Source: Amycolatopsis xylanica (lineage in GTDB: Bacteria; Actinomycetota; Actinomycetes; Mycobacteriales; Pseudonocardiaceae). From it: a stretch of DNA of 64,000 nucleotides. The DNA is taken from positions 186,001 to 250,000 of the forward strand of contig NZ_FNON01000009.1 of assembly GCF_900107045.1 (NCBI RefSeq), given 5' to 3'. A program made the translations under genes and the position numbers. Positions 7,741 to 16,074 of this stretch are shown piece after piece (position 1 is the stretch's first letter; each line of letters starts with the position of its first letter). A model generated the notes under the pieces. The model did no database searches, was not told the origin of the DNA, and saw only the letters and a program-made list of their open reading frames with translations.

Positions 7741-8014
7741 CTTGGTCGTGAGCGATGGCGCCCTCAAGTGCTTACTACTGAGCGGCAAGCCCTCTCTGCG
7801 CCTTCCTGTATGAAGGCTCCCCTCATACAGGTCTGACTGGATGAAGGGAGCCTTCATCGCGTATAGCGGCATGAAGGGAGCCTTCATCCAGGCCCGGGTG
7901 TATGAAGGCTCCCCTCATACGGGGCGGGTTGTATGAGGGGAGCCTTCATACAGGCCAGGTCTCGCCAGGTCGCGGTCGCGAGTGTTGCGGGCGGTCCCAG
8001 TGGAGGAGGCGGGA
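7741..8014. repeat. Gene-free stretch with five ATGAAGGGAGCCTTCAT-type palindromes
   Basis: Five copies lie at 7806-7830, 7841-7857, 7871-7887, 7900-7920 and 7931-7951. Two read ATGAAGGGAGCCTTCAT exactly; the others have the asymmetric form GTATGAAGGCTCCCCTCATAC in either orientation. They occupy the space between convergent genes. A half copy of the GGTCGTGAGTG element (GGTCGCGAGTGTTGCGGGCG) lies near 7973-7993. No gene is visible. Confidence 0.75.
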
Positions 8015-8068
8015 CGTTACAAGGGCCGCCCTTGTAACGCTCTGAGTGACAAGGGCCGCCCTTGTAAC
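8015..8068. repeat. Two CAAGGGCCGCCCTTG palindromes
   Basis: Copies at 8015-8039 (GTTACAAGGGC and GCCCTTGTAAC arms) and 8046-8068 (GTGACAAGGGC and GCCCTTGTAAC). The same module reappears inside the composite repeat at 27764-27897. Function unknown; probably part of a multi-hairpin terminator region. Confidence 0.7.
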
Positions 8069-8124
8069 TTGCGACGTCTCCGTTGCCTGTGCGGAGCTTG
8101 GCGGGCTTTGTCACGGTTTTGGGA

Positions 8125-8170
8125 GTTGTGAGGGGCATGCGGGGCTGGGGCGCCGCATGCCCCTCACAAC
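8125..8170. terminator. Long stem-loop downstream of the PGRP amidase
   Basis: Arms GTTGTGAGGGGCATGCGG (8125-8142) and CCGCATGCCCCTCACAAC (8153-8170) are perfectly complementary over 18 bases around a 10-base loop. It ends two bases before the stop codon of the minus-strand amidase gene, the position expected of its terminator. Confidence 0.7.
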
Positions 8171-8172
8171 CT

Positions 8173-8826
8173 CTAGTGCCCCAGAGCGGCTGCGACCTCC
8201 GCGCGCAGCTGGGGTAGCTTCGAATACAACAGGTCGCCAGGGCATTCGGTGTTGAAGAAGTCCCGGTGTCCCTTGATCTCCGTCACCGGGATGCCGTACT
8301 GCCTGCAGACATAGGCGCACAGTACGACAAGTGACTTCCATTGCGCCTGTGGCGGTTCGGCCGTGGTGTAAAGGCCCTCGTTCTCGATGCCGATGGCGTT
8401 TTCGTTCTGGCCGGGGCAATGCGCGGCGCGCACGATCTGCTTGCCGGACCGCAGCGCGCTCAGGCTGCCGTGGCGGCCTTCGAAGCGGTAGCCGCCCCGG
8501 CTGACCGTGAAGTGCTGGCCGGTGTCGGACCATCCGTTGTTGTCCATGTGGTCCTGCTGGTTGTCCAGGCAGACCTGACATCCGTGCGCCAGCGAGGTTT
8601 CCGCGCTGTTGGCGTTCGCCATGTGGTGGATCAGGATCCGGTTGGCCGGATGGTCCAGAGTGGTCAGCGGCTCCGACGGCGGCCGGGCCTTCCAGTCCGC
8701 GCAGCTGTAGATCTTGGGCGCGGACGCGGCAGCGGCCACTCCGGGGAGGAGCAGCCCTGCCGCGCACGCGCCCGCGAAGAGCCCGGCTGCGCGGAGGAAG
8801 CCGCGGCGGTCGAAGTCGATCTCCAT
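8173..8826 (-). CDS. Tat-exported PGRP-type N-acetylmuramoyl-L-alanine amidase
   Basis: The 217-residue protein starts MEIDFDRRGFLRAAGLFAGA, a twin-arginine signal followed by a hydrophobic stretch and an AAAAS-type cleavage region. The mature part is a peptidoglycan recognition/amidase_2 domain: ILIHHM supplies the first zinc histidine and KGHRDFFNTECPGD supplies the second histidine and the zinc cysteine, so the zinc site looks intact. It should cleave MurNAc-L-Ala bonds outside the cell. I chose the ATG right before the RR motif; ATG 8850 and 8865 are alternatives without a better ribosome site. Confidence 0.85.
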   Translation of the reverse strand: MEIDFDRRGFLRAAGLFAGACAAGLLLPGVAAAASAPKIYSCADWKARPPSEPLTTLDHPANRILIHHMANANSAETSLAHGCQVCLDNQQDHMDNNGWSDTGQHFTVSRGGYRFEGRHGSLSALRSGKQIVRAAHCPGQNENAIGIENEGLYTTAEPPQAQWKSLVVLCAYVCRQYGIPVTEIKGHRDFFNTECPGDLLYSKLPQLRAEVAAALGH

Positions 8827-8873
8827 GGGGAGATGATGCCGACCGGTCATACAGTTTTCGTACAAATCGCAGG

Positions 8874-9485
8874 TCAGCCGGTCAGGTCCACAGTGGTCTC
8901 GAACGGCCTGTGCAGCTCGATCCGGCCGCTCTCGCTGCGCGCGATCGGCACGTACTCACCGGTGCCGAGCTCGAACAGCGTCGCGGCGTGGAGATCCGGG
9001 TCGACGAGCAGGTAGTACCGCACCATGGCCTCGGCGTACAGCGTGTGCTTGAGGCCGCGGTCCCTGAGCCGGGTGGACGGTGACTCGATCTCCACCGCCA
9101 GCAGCAGATCGGATTCGTCGTAGCACGAGGTTTCCATCCCGGCACGCGCCACCAGCGCGAGATCGGGCACGAGCAACCTCTTGCCACCGAGGCGAACGTT
9201 CACGCCCGGCAGCAGTTCCGCGCCGTCCGGCAGCGCGGTGGCCAGCTGGAGTTGAAGCCGGTGCAGCAGTCGCTGGTGACCGGAGGACGGTGCGGGGCTC
9301 ACGAGCAGCGCCCCGTCCACGAGTTCCACCCGCTGGCCGGGGAACTGGTCTTCACTGAAGGCCAATACATCGTCGGCGGTCCAGCCGCCTGGTCGTATCG
9401 GCACGGATTCGGTTTCGGCTGGAGCGACCATGACGCTCCCCCCTTCGCACGGTTTGTGCAATGTTGCCGTTGCCCAGTGTGACAT
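8874..9485 (-). CDS. Uma2-family (DUF820) PD-(D/E)XK protein
   Basis: A 203-residue protein with the Uma2 restriction-endonuclease-like fold: LVPDLALVA gives the aspartate, LLLAVEIESPSTRLRDRGLK gives the E-x-E...K region, and YYLLVDPDLH follows. Uma2 proteins are widespread in cyanobacteria and actinobacteria with no settled role. ATG 9485 has an AAGGAG site five bases upstream; the in-frame ATG 9431 after GGGGGGAG would give 185 residues closer to the conserved core. A TTGACA hexamer on the plus strand at 9505-9510 reads away from the gene. No partner gene is evident. Confidence 0.75.
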   Translation of the reverse strand: MSHWATATLHKPCEGGSVMVAPAETESVPIRPGGWTADDVLAFSEDQFPGQRVELVDGALLVSPAPSSGHQRLLHRLQLQLATALPDGAELLPGVNVRLGGKRLLVPDLALVARAGMETSCYDESDLLLAVEIESPSTRLRDRGLKHTLYAEAMVRYYLLVDPDLHAATLFELGTGEYVPIARSESGRIELHRPFETTVDLTG

Positions 9486-9561
9486 GGTGACTCCTTGTCG
9501 GTGGTTGACACACCGGGAGTATCGAGAGAAATTTCCGCTCCGCCCAACGCCACCAACGGCA

Positions 9562-9602
9562 AAAGGACCGTTTCCCTCTTGTTAAAGGGAAAACGGTCCT
9601 TT
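9562..9602 (-). terminator. Intrinsic terminator of the trp genes
   Basis: Arms AAAGGACCGTTTCCCT (9562-9577) and AGGGAAAACGGTCCTTT (9586-9602) form a stem with one bulged base and a small loop about 20 bases past the trpA stop. Read from the minus strand it ends in an A/T-rich flank, the most conventional terminator in the window. Confidence 0.75.
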
Positions 9603-9621
9603 CGCAGCGCTTCTTAAGCCG

Positions 9622-10404
9622 TTAAACGACCTTTCGCACACCCTCGGCCAACTCGGCGGACAACGCGCGCACCGCGTCGGTTCCGCCGTCGGCCGCGGTG
9701 ACCAGCGCGGAGCCGACGATCACCGCGTCCGCGAACGCCGCGACCTCGGCCGCCTGCGCGCCGGAGCGCACACCCAGTCCGACGCCGATCGGCAGCTCCG
9801 TGTGCGCGCGAGTACGGCGCACGAGTTCTTCAGCGCCGGCGCCGATGCTTTCCCGAGCGCCTGTCACGCCCATAACCGCTGTGGCGTATACGAAACCCGA
9901 AGAAGCCTTGGCGGTCAGGTCGAGCCGCTGCTCCGAAGAAGACGGCGCGACCAGGAAAATCCGGTCCAGCCCATGCGTTTCGGAAGCGGCCATCCAGTCG
10001 TCGGCCATGTCAGGGATCAGGTCCGGCGTGATCAGGCCCAGCCCGCCCGCCGACGCGAGGTCGCGTGCGAAAGCGTCCACGCCGTAACGGTTCACCGGGT
10101 TCCAGTACGTCATGACGACGGCCTTGCCGCCGCGTGACGACACCGCCTCGACGACCTCGAACAGCTGCTTGAGTCGGAAGCCGCCGTCCAGCGCGGTCTC
10201 GGCCGCGCGCTGGATGGTCGGGCCGTCCATCACCGGGTCGGAGTACGGGACCCCGACCTCGACCAGATCGGCCCCGCCGTCGATGACCGCCGACAGCAGG
10301 TCCTTCGAGCCCGCCAGCGTCGGGAAACCGGCCGGGAGGTACCCGATCAGCGCGCCACGGCCCTCGGCGCGGGTCTGCTTGAACAGATCGTCCAGCGTGC
10401 TCAT
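9622..10404 (-). CDS. trpA: Tryptophan synthase alpha chain
   Basis: The 260-residue TIM-barrel protein cleaves indole-3-glycerol phosphate to indole and glyceraldehyde-3-phosphate. It has the TrpA patterns GYLPAGFP, the catalytic glutamate and aspartate in LVEVGVPYSDPVMDGPTIQ, and VGLGVRSGAQA for phosphate binding. The ATG shares its A with the trpB stop codon (TGATG), indicating translational coupling. It is the last gene of the trp operon and is followed by a terminator. Confidence 0.96.
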   Translation of the reverse strand: MSTLDDLFKQTRAEGRGALIGYLPAGFPTLAGSKDLLSAVIDGGADLVEVGVPYSDPVMDGPTIQRAAETALDGGFRLKQLFEVVEAVSSRGGKAVVMTYWNPVNRYGVDAFARDLASAGGLGLITPDLIPDMADDWMAASETHGLDRIFLVAPSSSEQRLDLTAKASSGFVYATAVMGVTGARESIGAGAEELVRRTRAHTELPIGVGLGVRSGAQAAEVAAFADAVIVGSALVTAADGGTDAVRALSAELAEGVRKVV

Positions 10405-11612
10405 CAGACCAACCCGAAGTACTTGGCGGCGGTGTCCATATCCTTGTCGCCGCGGCCGGACAGGTTGACCACGATCAGGCCGTCCGGCCCGAGTTCGCGG
10501 CCGAGCACCAGCGCGCCGGCCAGCGCGTGCGACGACTCGACGGCCGGGATGATGCCCTCGGTCCGCGACAGCAGCTTCATCGCCTGCATGGCCTCGTCGT
10601 CGGTGACCGAGCGGTACTCGGCGCGCCCGGTGTCCTTGAGCCACGAGTGCTCCGGGCCGACGCCCGGGTAGTCGAGCCCGGCCGAGATCGAGTACGCCTC
10701 GATGGTCTGGCCGTCCTCGTCCTGCAGCAGGTACGACCGCGCGCCGTGCAGCATGCCCGGCGTGCCCTCGGTCAGCGTCGCGCCGTGCTCCCCGGTCTCG
10801 ATGCCGTGGCCGCCCGGCTCCAGCCCGACCAGCCGGACGCCGGGGTCGTCGATGAAGCCGTGGAAGATGCCGATCGCGTTGGAGCCGCCGCCGACGCACG
10901 CGGCGACGACGTCCGGCAGCCTGCCGGCCAGCTCCAGGATCTGCGCGCGGGCCTCTTCGCCGATGATCTTGTGGAAGTTGCGCACCATCACCGGGAACGG
11001 GTGGCCACCGGCCGCCGTGCCGAGCAGGTAGTGCGTGGTGTCCACGTTGGTCACCCAGTCGCGCAGCGCCTCGTTGATCGCGTCCTTGAGCGTGCGTGAA
11101 CCGGTCTTGACCGGGATCACCTCGGCGCCCAGCAGCTTCATCCGCGCGACGTTGAGCGCCTGGCGCTCGGTGTCGACCTCGCCCATGTACACGACGCAGT
11201 CGAGGTCGAGCAGCGCGCACGCGGTCGCCGTGGCGACGCCGTGCTGGCCCGCCCCGGTCTCCGCGATGACCCGCTTCTTGCCCATCCGCTTGGTGAGCAG
11301 CGCCTGGCCCAGCACGTTGTTGATCTTGTGGGACCCGGTGTGGTTGAGGTCCTCGCGCTTGAGGAAGACGCGCGCGCCGCCCGCGTGCTCGGCGAAGCGC
11401 GGGGCTTCGGTGAGCAGCGACGGGCGTCCCGCGTAGTCCTTGAGCAGCCGCGCGAACTCGGCGGTGAACTCCGGGTCCAGCCTGGCCTTGTCGTACTCGG
11501 CGGACAGCTCGTCCATGGCGCCGATCAGCGCTTCGGGGAGGTAGCGGCCGCCGTACGGGCCGAAACGGCCCTTCTCGTCCGGGTCGTGCTTGCTGTGCTT
11601 CTGCTCCGTCAC
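10404..11612 (-). CDS. trpB: Tryptophan synthase beta chain
   Basis: PLP enzyme that condenses indole with serine. The 402-residue product has FLKREDLNHTGSHKINN, with the PLP lysine in HTGSHK, and the phosphate-binding GGGSNAIG loop. I chose GTG 11612 because it overlaps the trpC stop as GTGA, the same coupling seen elsewhere in this operon; a TTG at 11630 is in frame but would overlap trpC by 22 bases. Confidence 0.96.
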   Translation of the reverse strand: MTEQKHSKHDPDEKGRFGPYGGRYLPEALIGAMDELSAEYDKARLDPEFTAEFARLLKDYAGRPSLLTEAPRFAEHAGGARVFLKREDLNHTGSHKINNVLGQALLTKRMGKKRVIAETGAGQHGVATATACALLDLDCVVYMGEVDTERQALNVARMKLLGAEVIPVKTGSRTLKDAINEALRDWVTNVDTTHYLLGTAAGGHPFPVMVRNFHKIIGEEARAQILELAGRLPDVVAACVGGGSNAIGIFHGFIDDPGVRLVGLEPGGHGIETGEHGATLTEGTPGMLHGARSYLLQDEDGQTIEAYSISAGLDYPGVGPEHSWLKDTGRAEYRSVTDDEAMQAMKLLSRTEGIIPAVESSHALAGALVLGRELGPDGLIVVNLSGRGDKDMDTAAKYFGLV

Positions 11613-12418
11613 CGGCTGGGCCTCGGGCAAGCCGGGTGCGAGCCGGCCGTGACCAGCTTGACGAGCGCGCCCTTCGGGTCGCCGGAGGCCACGAGCCCCT
11701 CGCCGACCAGCACCGCGTCGGCGCCGTGACCGGCGTACGACATCAGGTCGCCCGGCCCGCGGACCCCCGATTCGGCGATCTTGAAGACGTCCATCGGCAG
11801 GCCGGGCGCCAGGCGCCCGAACACGTCACGGTCGACCTCGAGGGTGTGCAGGTTGCGCGCGTTGACGCCGATGACCCTGGCGCCGGCCTCGAGCGCGCGG
11901 TCGGCCTCTTCGGCGTTGTGGATCTCGACCAGCGCGGTCATGCCGAGCGACTCGACCCGGTCCAGCAAGGACACGAGCGCGTTCTGCTCCAGCGCGGCGA
12001 CGATCAGCAGCACCATGTCCGCACCGTGCAGGCGCGCCTCGTGCACCTGGTACGGGCTGACGATGAAATCCTTGCGCAGGATGGGAATGTCGACCGCGGC
12101 GCGCACGGCGTCGAGGTCCGCGAGCGAACCGCCGAAGCGGCGCTGTTCGGTCAGGACGCTGATCACGCGGGCGCCGCCGTCGGCGTAGTCCCGCGCGAGC
12201 GCGGCGGGATCGGCGATCTCCGCGAGATCGCCCTTCGACGGGCTGCGGCGCTTGACTTCGGCGATGACGCCGATGCCCGACTCCTTCAGCGCCGCCATGA
12301 CGTCACGGGCGGGCTTCGCGTCCGCCGTGCGCCGCTTCAGCTCGTCGAACGGCAAGGCGGCCTCGCGCACGGCGAGGTCGGCGCGCACGCCGTCGATGAT
12401 GTCTTCGAGCACGCTCAC
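11609..12418 (-). CDS. trpC: Indole-3-glycerol-phosphate synthase
   Basis: The 269-residue product closes CdRP to indole-3-glycerol phosphate. TrpC landmarks are IAEVKRRSPSKGDL (catalytic lysines), ILRKDFIVSPYQ, ALVEIHNAEE, GVNARNLHTLEVD and AESGVRGPGDL. The start GTG (12418-12416) overlaps TGA 12417-12415 of a possible 17-codon reading frame, whose coupling may drive trpC translation. It overlaps trpB by four bases. No trpF is fused to it or near it. Confidence 0.96.
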   Translation of the reverse strand: MSVLEDIIDGVRADLAVREAALPFDELKRRTADAKPARDVMAALKESGIGVIAEVKRRSPSKGDLAEIADPAALARDYADGGARVISVLTEQRRFGGSLADLDAVRAAVDIPILRKDFIVSPYQVHEARLHGADMVLLIVAALEQNALVSLLDRVESLGMTALVEIHNAEEADRALEAGARVIGVNARNLHTLEVDRDVFGRLAPGLPMDVFKIAESGVRGPGDLMSYAGHGADAVLVGEGLVASGDPKGALVKLVTAGSHPACPRPSR

Positions 12419-12468
12419 CGGGCAGCCTCAACCGCAGTGTTCAAAGGTTCCTTCGCAGTCTCGCTCAC
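12415..12468 (-). CDS. Possible 17-residue leader peptide coupled to trpC
   Basis: GTG 12468 to TGA 12415 encodes VSETAKEPLNTAVEAAR. It is preceded five bases upstream by a purine-rich GGAAGGGGAAGG and its stop overlaps the trpC start as GTGA, like the couplings inside the operon. It contains no tryptophan, so it is not a classical attenuation peptide. Many actinobacteria carry a small ORF at this place; whether this is a shrunken relative is unknown. The rest of 12469-12558 shows no gene. Confidence 0.35.
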   Translation of the reverse strand: MSETAKEPLNTAVEAAR

Positions 12469-12558
12469 AAAAACCTTCCCCTTCCCGCTGAAAAGATGCT
12501 AACCCGCGCTGGTGGGAGCCCTTGGGCCGGGGCATCGCGTTAGTCCATTTGGCAGGTA

Positions 12559-13110
12559 CTAGTGGTCAGTCGTCGGGTCTTGGCCCTTTGATAACGCATC
12601 CCACAGCTCCGTGTCCGGATCTTGAGCAGAACGTTTCTTCGCCGGTGCCGAGTACTTCGCACCCAAGCGCGGCATGGCACTCGCGTGCTTGACGCCCAGC
12701 AACCCACCGGCGAGCACGAAAATTCCCCCGAGCAGAGCCAAAGTCCGGCCAGTGAGAATCGCGCCGGACGGCAGACCTGCCTCGAACTGAAAGGAAACAC
12801 CGTTAACCGCGGCCCACGCTGCGGCGACACCGGCGAGCGCCAGCAGCACGCCGAGCACGCGCCTGGCCCAGCCGCCGGTGGCGACCATGCCCGCGACACC
12901 GGCGAGCGCGAGCAGCGCCAGCGGCACGAGCACGGTCGCGCGCTGGTCGCCCTTCTCGGTGTAGAGCACCGTCCCGCGCACGCCGCCGTCCCGGAACTCC
13001 GCGAACCAGGTGAAGCGGGAGCCGCCCCACAGCGCGAGCGCGCCGAGGAGCAGCAGCACCGTGACGATCCACAGTGGACGACCCTGTGGTTTAGACAACG
13101 CTGGAGTCAC
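12559..13110 (-). CDS. Trp-operon-associated membrane protein
   Basis: The 183-residue protein has four predicted membrane helices (about residues 12-30, 53-72, 78-98 and 115-135) and a polar C-terminus. It sits between trpE and trpC, where mycobacteria (Rv1610 position) and streptomycetes have a similar conserved membrane protein (TIGR02234-type). Its function is unknown. The GTG at 13110 overlaps the trpE end by 20 bases; TTG 13098 is a plausible alternative with an 8-base overlap. Conserved position in the operon argues for a link to tryptophan synthesis or transport, but nothing in the sequence shows which. Confidence 0.8.
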   Translation of the reverse strand: MTPALSKPQGRPLWIVTVLLLLGALALWGGSRFTWFAEFRDGGVRGTVLYTEKGDQRATVLVPLALLALAGVAGMVATGGWARRVLGVLLALAGVAAAWAAVNGVSFQFEAGLPSGAILTGRTLALLGGIFVLAGGLLGVKHASAMPRLGAKYSAPAKKRSAQDPDTELWDALSKGQDPTTDH

Positions 13111-14653
13111 CCGCCGGGTCGAGTTCGGCGGCCGCGGCAAGCGTTTGCGCGGCCGCGACCGCGGACAGCACGGTCCTGGCCTTGTTGAGCGACTCGTTGT
13201 CCTCGTACTCGGCGTTCGAGTCGGCCACGACGCCGCCGCCCGCCTGGACGTAGGCGGTGCCGTCCTTCATCAGCGCGGTGCGGATGGCGATCGCGGTGTC
13301 CGCGTCGCCCGCGAAGTCGAGGTATCCGACGACGCCGCCGTACAGCGCGCGCCTGGTCGGCTCCAGCTCCTCGATCAGCTGCATGGCGCGCACCTTCGGA
13401 GCGCCGGAGAGGGTGCCTGCCGGGAAGCAGGCGGCGACGGCGTCATAGGCCGTCTTGTCCCCGCGCAGCTCGCCGGTGACGGTCGAGACGATGTGCATGA
13501 CGTGGCTGTAGCGCTCGACCTCGAAGAAGTCGACCACGCGGACGGTGCCCGGCTTGCAGACCTTGCCCAGGTCGTTGCGGCCGAGGTCGACCAGCATCAG
13601 GTGCTCGGCGCGCTCTTTCTCGTCGGCGAGCAGGTCCTTGGCCAGCTGAGCGTCCTCCTCGGGGTCGACACCGCGCCAGCGCGTGCCCGCGATCGGGTGC
13701 GTGGTCGCGCGGCCGTCCCGCACGGTGACCAGCGATTCGGGGCTGGAGCCGACGATGTCGAAGCCTTCGAGCCGCAGCAGGTACATGTACGGGCTCGGGT
13801 TCGAGGTGCGCAGCACGCGGTAGACGTCGAGCGCGTCGGCCTGCGTCTCGATCTCGAACCGTTGCGAAGGGACGATCTGAAACGCTTCACCGGCGTGAAT
13901 CGCCTCGACGGCCTTCTCGACCGCGGCGCCGAAGTCGGCCTTCGTGCGGGCACGCTTGAACTCGGGCGCGGGCCGATCGAACACATTGGACGTCGGGTGC
14001 GTCGCGACGGCCAGCTGGCGCGTCATCTCGTCGAGACGGCGCACGCAGTCGTCGTAGGCGGCGTCAACGCGCTCGGCCGAGTCGTCCCAGTTGACCGCGT
14101 TCGCGATGAGCGTGACCGTGCCCTCGTGGTGGTCGAAGGCGGCGAGGTCGGTCGCGAAGAGCATCGTGAGCTCGGGGATCTCGATGTCCTTGACCGCCAG
14201 CTCCGGCAGCCGCTCCAGCCAGCGCACGGCGTCGTAGCCGATGTAGCCGACCATCCCGCCGGTCAGCGGCGGCATGCCGGTGAGCGGCTCGGTGTGCAGC
14301 CGCTCGATGGTCTCGCGCAGCACGCTCATCGGGTCGCCGTCGACCGGCAGCCCGACCGGCGGGTTCCCCACCCACACCGGCTTGCCGTCACGCACGGTCA
14401 GCGCGGCGGGGCTCCGCACGCCGATGAACGACCAGCGTGACCAGGAGGCGCCGTTCTCGGCCGACTCGAAGAGGAAGGTACCGGGGCGGTCCCCGGCGAG
14501 TTTGCGGTAGAGGCTGACGGGCGTCTCACCGTCGGCGAGCAGACGGCGCACGACCGGGATGACTCGGCGGCCCTCGGCGAGGGCGCGGAACTCATCACGG
14601 TTCGGGCTGACCGACCCCAGACCTGCGTGTGCGGCAGTGACCATGGACCTCAT
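13091..14653 (-). CDS. trpE: Anthranilate synthase component I
   Basis: The 520-residue protein makes anthranilate from chorismate. Near the N-terminus, FLFESAENGASWSRWSF is the LLESA-like feedback site that binds tryptophan. The C-terminal chorismate-binding domain has GSSPESLV, HPIAGTRWRG, AEHLMLVDLGRNDLG and GTLSGAPKVRAMQLI. No glutamine amidotransferase is fused to it and no trpG is in the window. ATG 14644 is an alternative start. It heads the trp operon; no Trp-rich leader peptide is visible in the 76 bases to the divergent TetR gene. Confidence 0.95.
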   Translation of the reverse strand: MRSMVTAAHAGLGSVSPNRDEFRALAEGRRVIPVVRRLLADGETPVSLYRKLAGDRPGTFLFESAENGASWSRWSFIGVRSPAALTVRDGKPVWVGNPPVGLPVDGDPMSVLRETIERLHTEPLTGMPPLTGGMVGYIGYDAVRWLERLPELAVKDIEIPELTMLFATDLAAFDHHEGTVTLIANAVNWDDSAERVDAAYDDCVRRLDEMTRQLAVATHPTSNVFDRPAPEFKRARTKADFGAAVEKAVEAIHAGEAFQIVPSQRFEIETQADALDVYRVLRTSNPSPYMYLLRLEGFDIVGSSPESLVTVRDGRATTHPIAGTRWRGVDPEEDAQLAKDLLADEKERAEHLMLVDLGRNDLGKVCKPGTVRVVDFFEVERYSHVMHIVSTVTGELRGDKTAYDAVAACFPAGTLSGAPKVRAMQLIEELEPTRRALYGGVVGYLDFAGDADTAIAIRTALMKDGTAYVQAGGGVVADSNAEYEDNESLNKARTVLSAVAAAQTLAAAAELDPAGDSSVV

Positions 14654-14729
14654 TGTGCCGAAACCGGCCCGGTCTCCCCACGGCGGGGGACAAATTCACT
14701 GCCTGTTGAATTCTGCCGCGCGGGCGTTC

Positions 14730-15350
14730 ATGATGTCTGATGTGAACGCTTCCCCGCCCGAGAGTAAACGCCGAGGCCGCCGTCCCGCAGGCCAAGACAC
14801 CAAGACGGCACTGCTCGACGCCGCGCGCGCGGTCTTCGGCGAGTCCGGCTACGAGGGCGCCACGGTCCGCGCGATCGCCACCAGGGCAGGCGTCGACGCG
14901 GCCATGGTCAACCACTGGTTCGGCGGCAAGGAGAACCTGTTCGCCCAGGCGGTGCTGCACCTGCCGTTCGACCCCACCCAGCTCATCGCGTCCTTCCTGG
15001 ACGGCGACATCGACGGGCTCGGCGAGCGCATCGTCCGCAACTTCCTGACGGTGTGGGACGCCACCGACGGCGGCGTGTTCCCCGCGCTGATCCGCAGCAT
15101 CGCGGGCCACGACCTGGCCGCGCAGGCGTTGCGCGAGCTGTTCATGAACAAGGTCTTCGCGCAGCTGGCGGCCAAGATCGACGTCGACCAGCAGGACCTG
15201 CGCGCCACCCTCTGCGCGTCCCAGATGGTCGGCATGGGCATCGTCCGCTACGTCGCGAAGTTCGAGCCGCTGGCTTCGGCGGACCACGACACGGTGATCC
15301 GCGCGGTCGCGCCGAACCTGCAGCGCTACCTGACGGGCTCCCTGGACTAG
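14730..15350 (+). CDS. TetR-family transcriptional regulator
   Basis: The 206-residue protein has a TetR HTH at about residues 20-66 (ALLDAARAVFGESGYEGATV followed by RAIATRAGVDAAMVNHWFGG). It is divergent from trpE, so it might affect that promoter, but nothing shows this. It is a paralogue of the regulator at 21242-21823: both share the GATVR-IA--AGV-AA---H-FG-K pattern and end by a GGTCGTGAGTG repeat. A second ATG at 14733 is possible. The ligand is unknown. Confidence 0.85.
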   Translation: MMSDVNASPPESKRRGRRPAGQDTKTALLDAARAVFGESGYEGATVRAIATRAGVDAAMVNHWFGGKENLFAQAVLHLPFDPTQLIASFLDGDIDGLGERIVRNFLTVWDATDGGVFPALIRSIAGHDLAAQALRELFMNKVFAQLAAKIDVDQQDLRATLCASQMVGMGIVRYVAKFEPLASADHDTVIRAVAPNLQRYLTGSLD

Positions 15351-15399
15351 GGCTCGTGAGTGGCGCGGCCGGTTCTAACCGGCCTAAACACTCACGACC
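15351..15399. repeat. GGTCGTGAGTG-type palindromic element, copy 3
   Basis: GGCTCGTGAGTG and CACTCACGACC arms surround GGCCGGTTCTAACCGGCC. It lies between convergent genes, directly after the TAG stop of the TetR gene and five bases before the stop of the minus-strand membrane protein. Confidence 0.8.
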
Positions 15400-15403
15400 C
15401 CTC

Positions 15404-15988
15404 TCACGTGCGCTTGGCCGCGACCAGGAACGGCCCGTACTCGAACATCACCGTCGCCAGGTGTTCGGTGCCGTTGACCCAGACACGCACCCCTTCGGCT
15501 CGGAAAACGGCCGCGGGTAAGGGAAGCTGCACCGGCCACGTGGTCGCGAACCCTTGCTCGTCACCGGAGTCGAAACGCACCGACAGCTCCGTCTTCGTCC
15601 ACGACCCCCTGAACGGCACGGCCTGCCCTGGCCGCCACGGCTCTTCGCGAGCGGCGCGAAGCCTGGGCCGCCACCGGCCGATCCCGATCGATCCGCCGAT
15701 CACCCCGCAGACCGCGACGACGAACACGAGCGTCACGACGACGACGAGAAACCCCGACGGTTTGCGGCCCACCAGATCGTCGTACCCCACGGCCACCATC
15801 ACCACGAAGGCGATGAGCGCGAGCACTCCCCAGGCCGTGAGCAGCACGGCACGACGCAACAGCCTGGCCGTGACCTCGCCCGCGAGTTCGGGATCGGCCG
15901 CTTCGGTGGCATCGCGGTGGACGTCGTCCATGTGCTTGATCGCGATACTGCGCAGGGTGATCCTGCGAAATCCCCCAAGGTCACTCAT
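15404..15988 (-). CDS. Membrane protein of unknown function (paralogue 1)
   Basis: A 194-residue protein I do not recognise. It has two hydrophobic segments (about residues 48-70 and 82-106) and a C-terminal soluble part ending VWVNGTEHLATVMFEYGPFLVAAKR. That ending and the central GRWRPRLRAA...PW are nearly repeated in the next gene (VWINGTGDAVTVMFEYGPFLVAARR), so the two are tandem paralogues. ATG 15988 is preferred because GAGGA precedes it. The context gives no function. Confidence 0.7.
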   Translation of the reverse strand: MSDLGGFRRITLRSIAIKHMDDVHRDATEAADPELAGEVTARLLRRAVLLTAWGVLALIAFVVMVAVGYDDLVGRKPSGFLVVVVTLVFVVAVCGVIGGSIGIGRWRPRLRAAREEPWRPGQAVPFRGSWTKTELSVRFDSGDEQGFATTWPVQLPLPAAVFRAEGVRVWVNGTEHLATVMFEYGPFLVAAKRT

Positions 15989-16074
15989 CGACGGTCCTCC
16001 CCAGCTCGTCACACCCGGACATCATGCGCGGCAGGCACTTCGCCCGTCAGCCGATGTGGCCCAGACCACGTCCG

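Noticed and set aside
7806..7951. CRISPR array
   Set aside because: The repeats are 17-25-base palindromes in both orientations with irregular 10-14 base gaps; spacers and cas genes are absent.
7381..8138. Minus-strand frames with repeated KAPF/YEGSLHT and YKGGPC peptides
   Set aside because: The repeated peptides are translations of the ATGAAGGGAGCCTTCAT and CAAGGGCCGCCCTTG palindromes, not protein repeats under selection.
9622..11220. TrpA with a 270-residue N-terminal extension
   Set aside because: The extension is trpB read in the wrong frame; true trpA starts at 10404 overlapping the trpB stop.
14654..14729. Trp attenuator leader upstream of trpE
   Set aside because: No reading frame with tandem TGG codons and no terminator/antiterminator pair could be seen in the 76-base gap.
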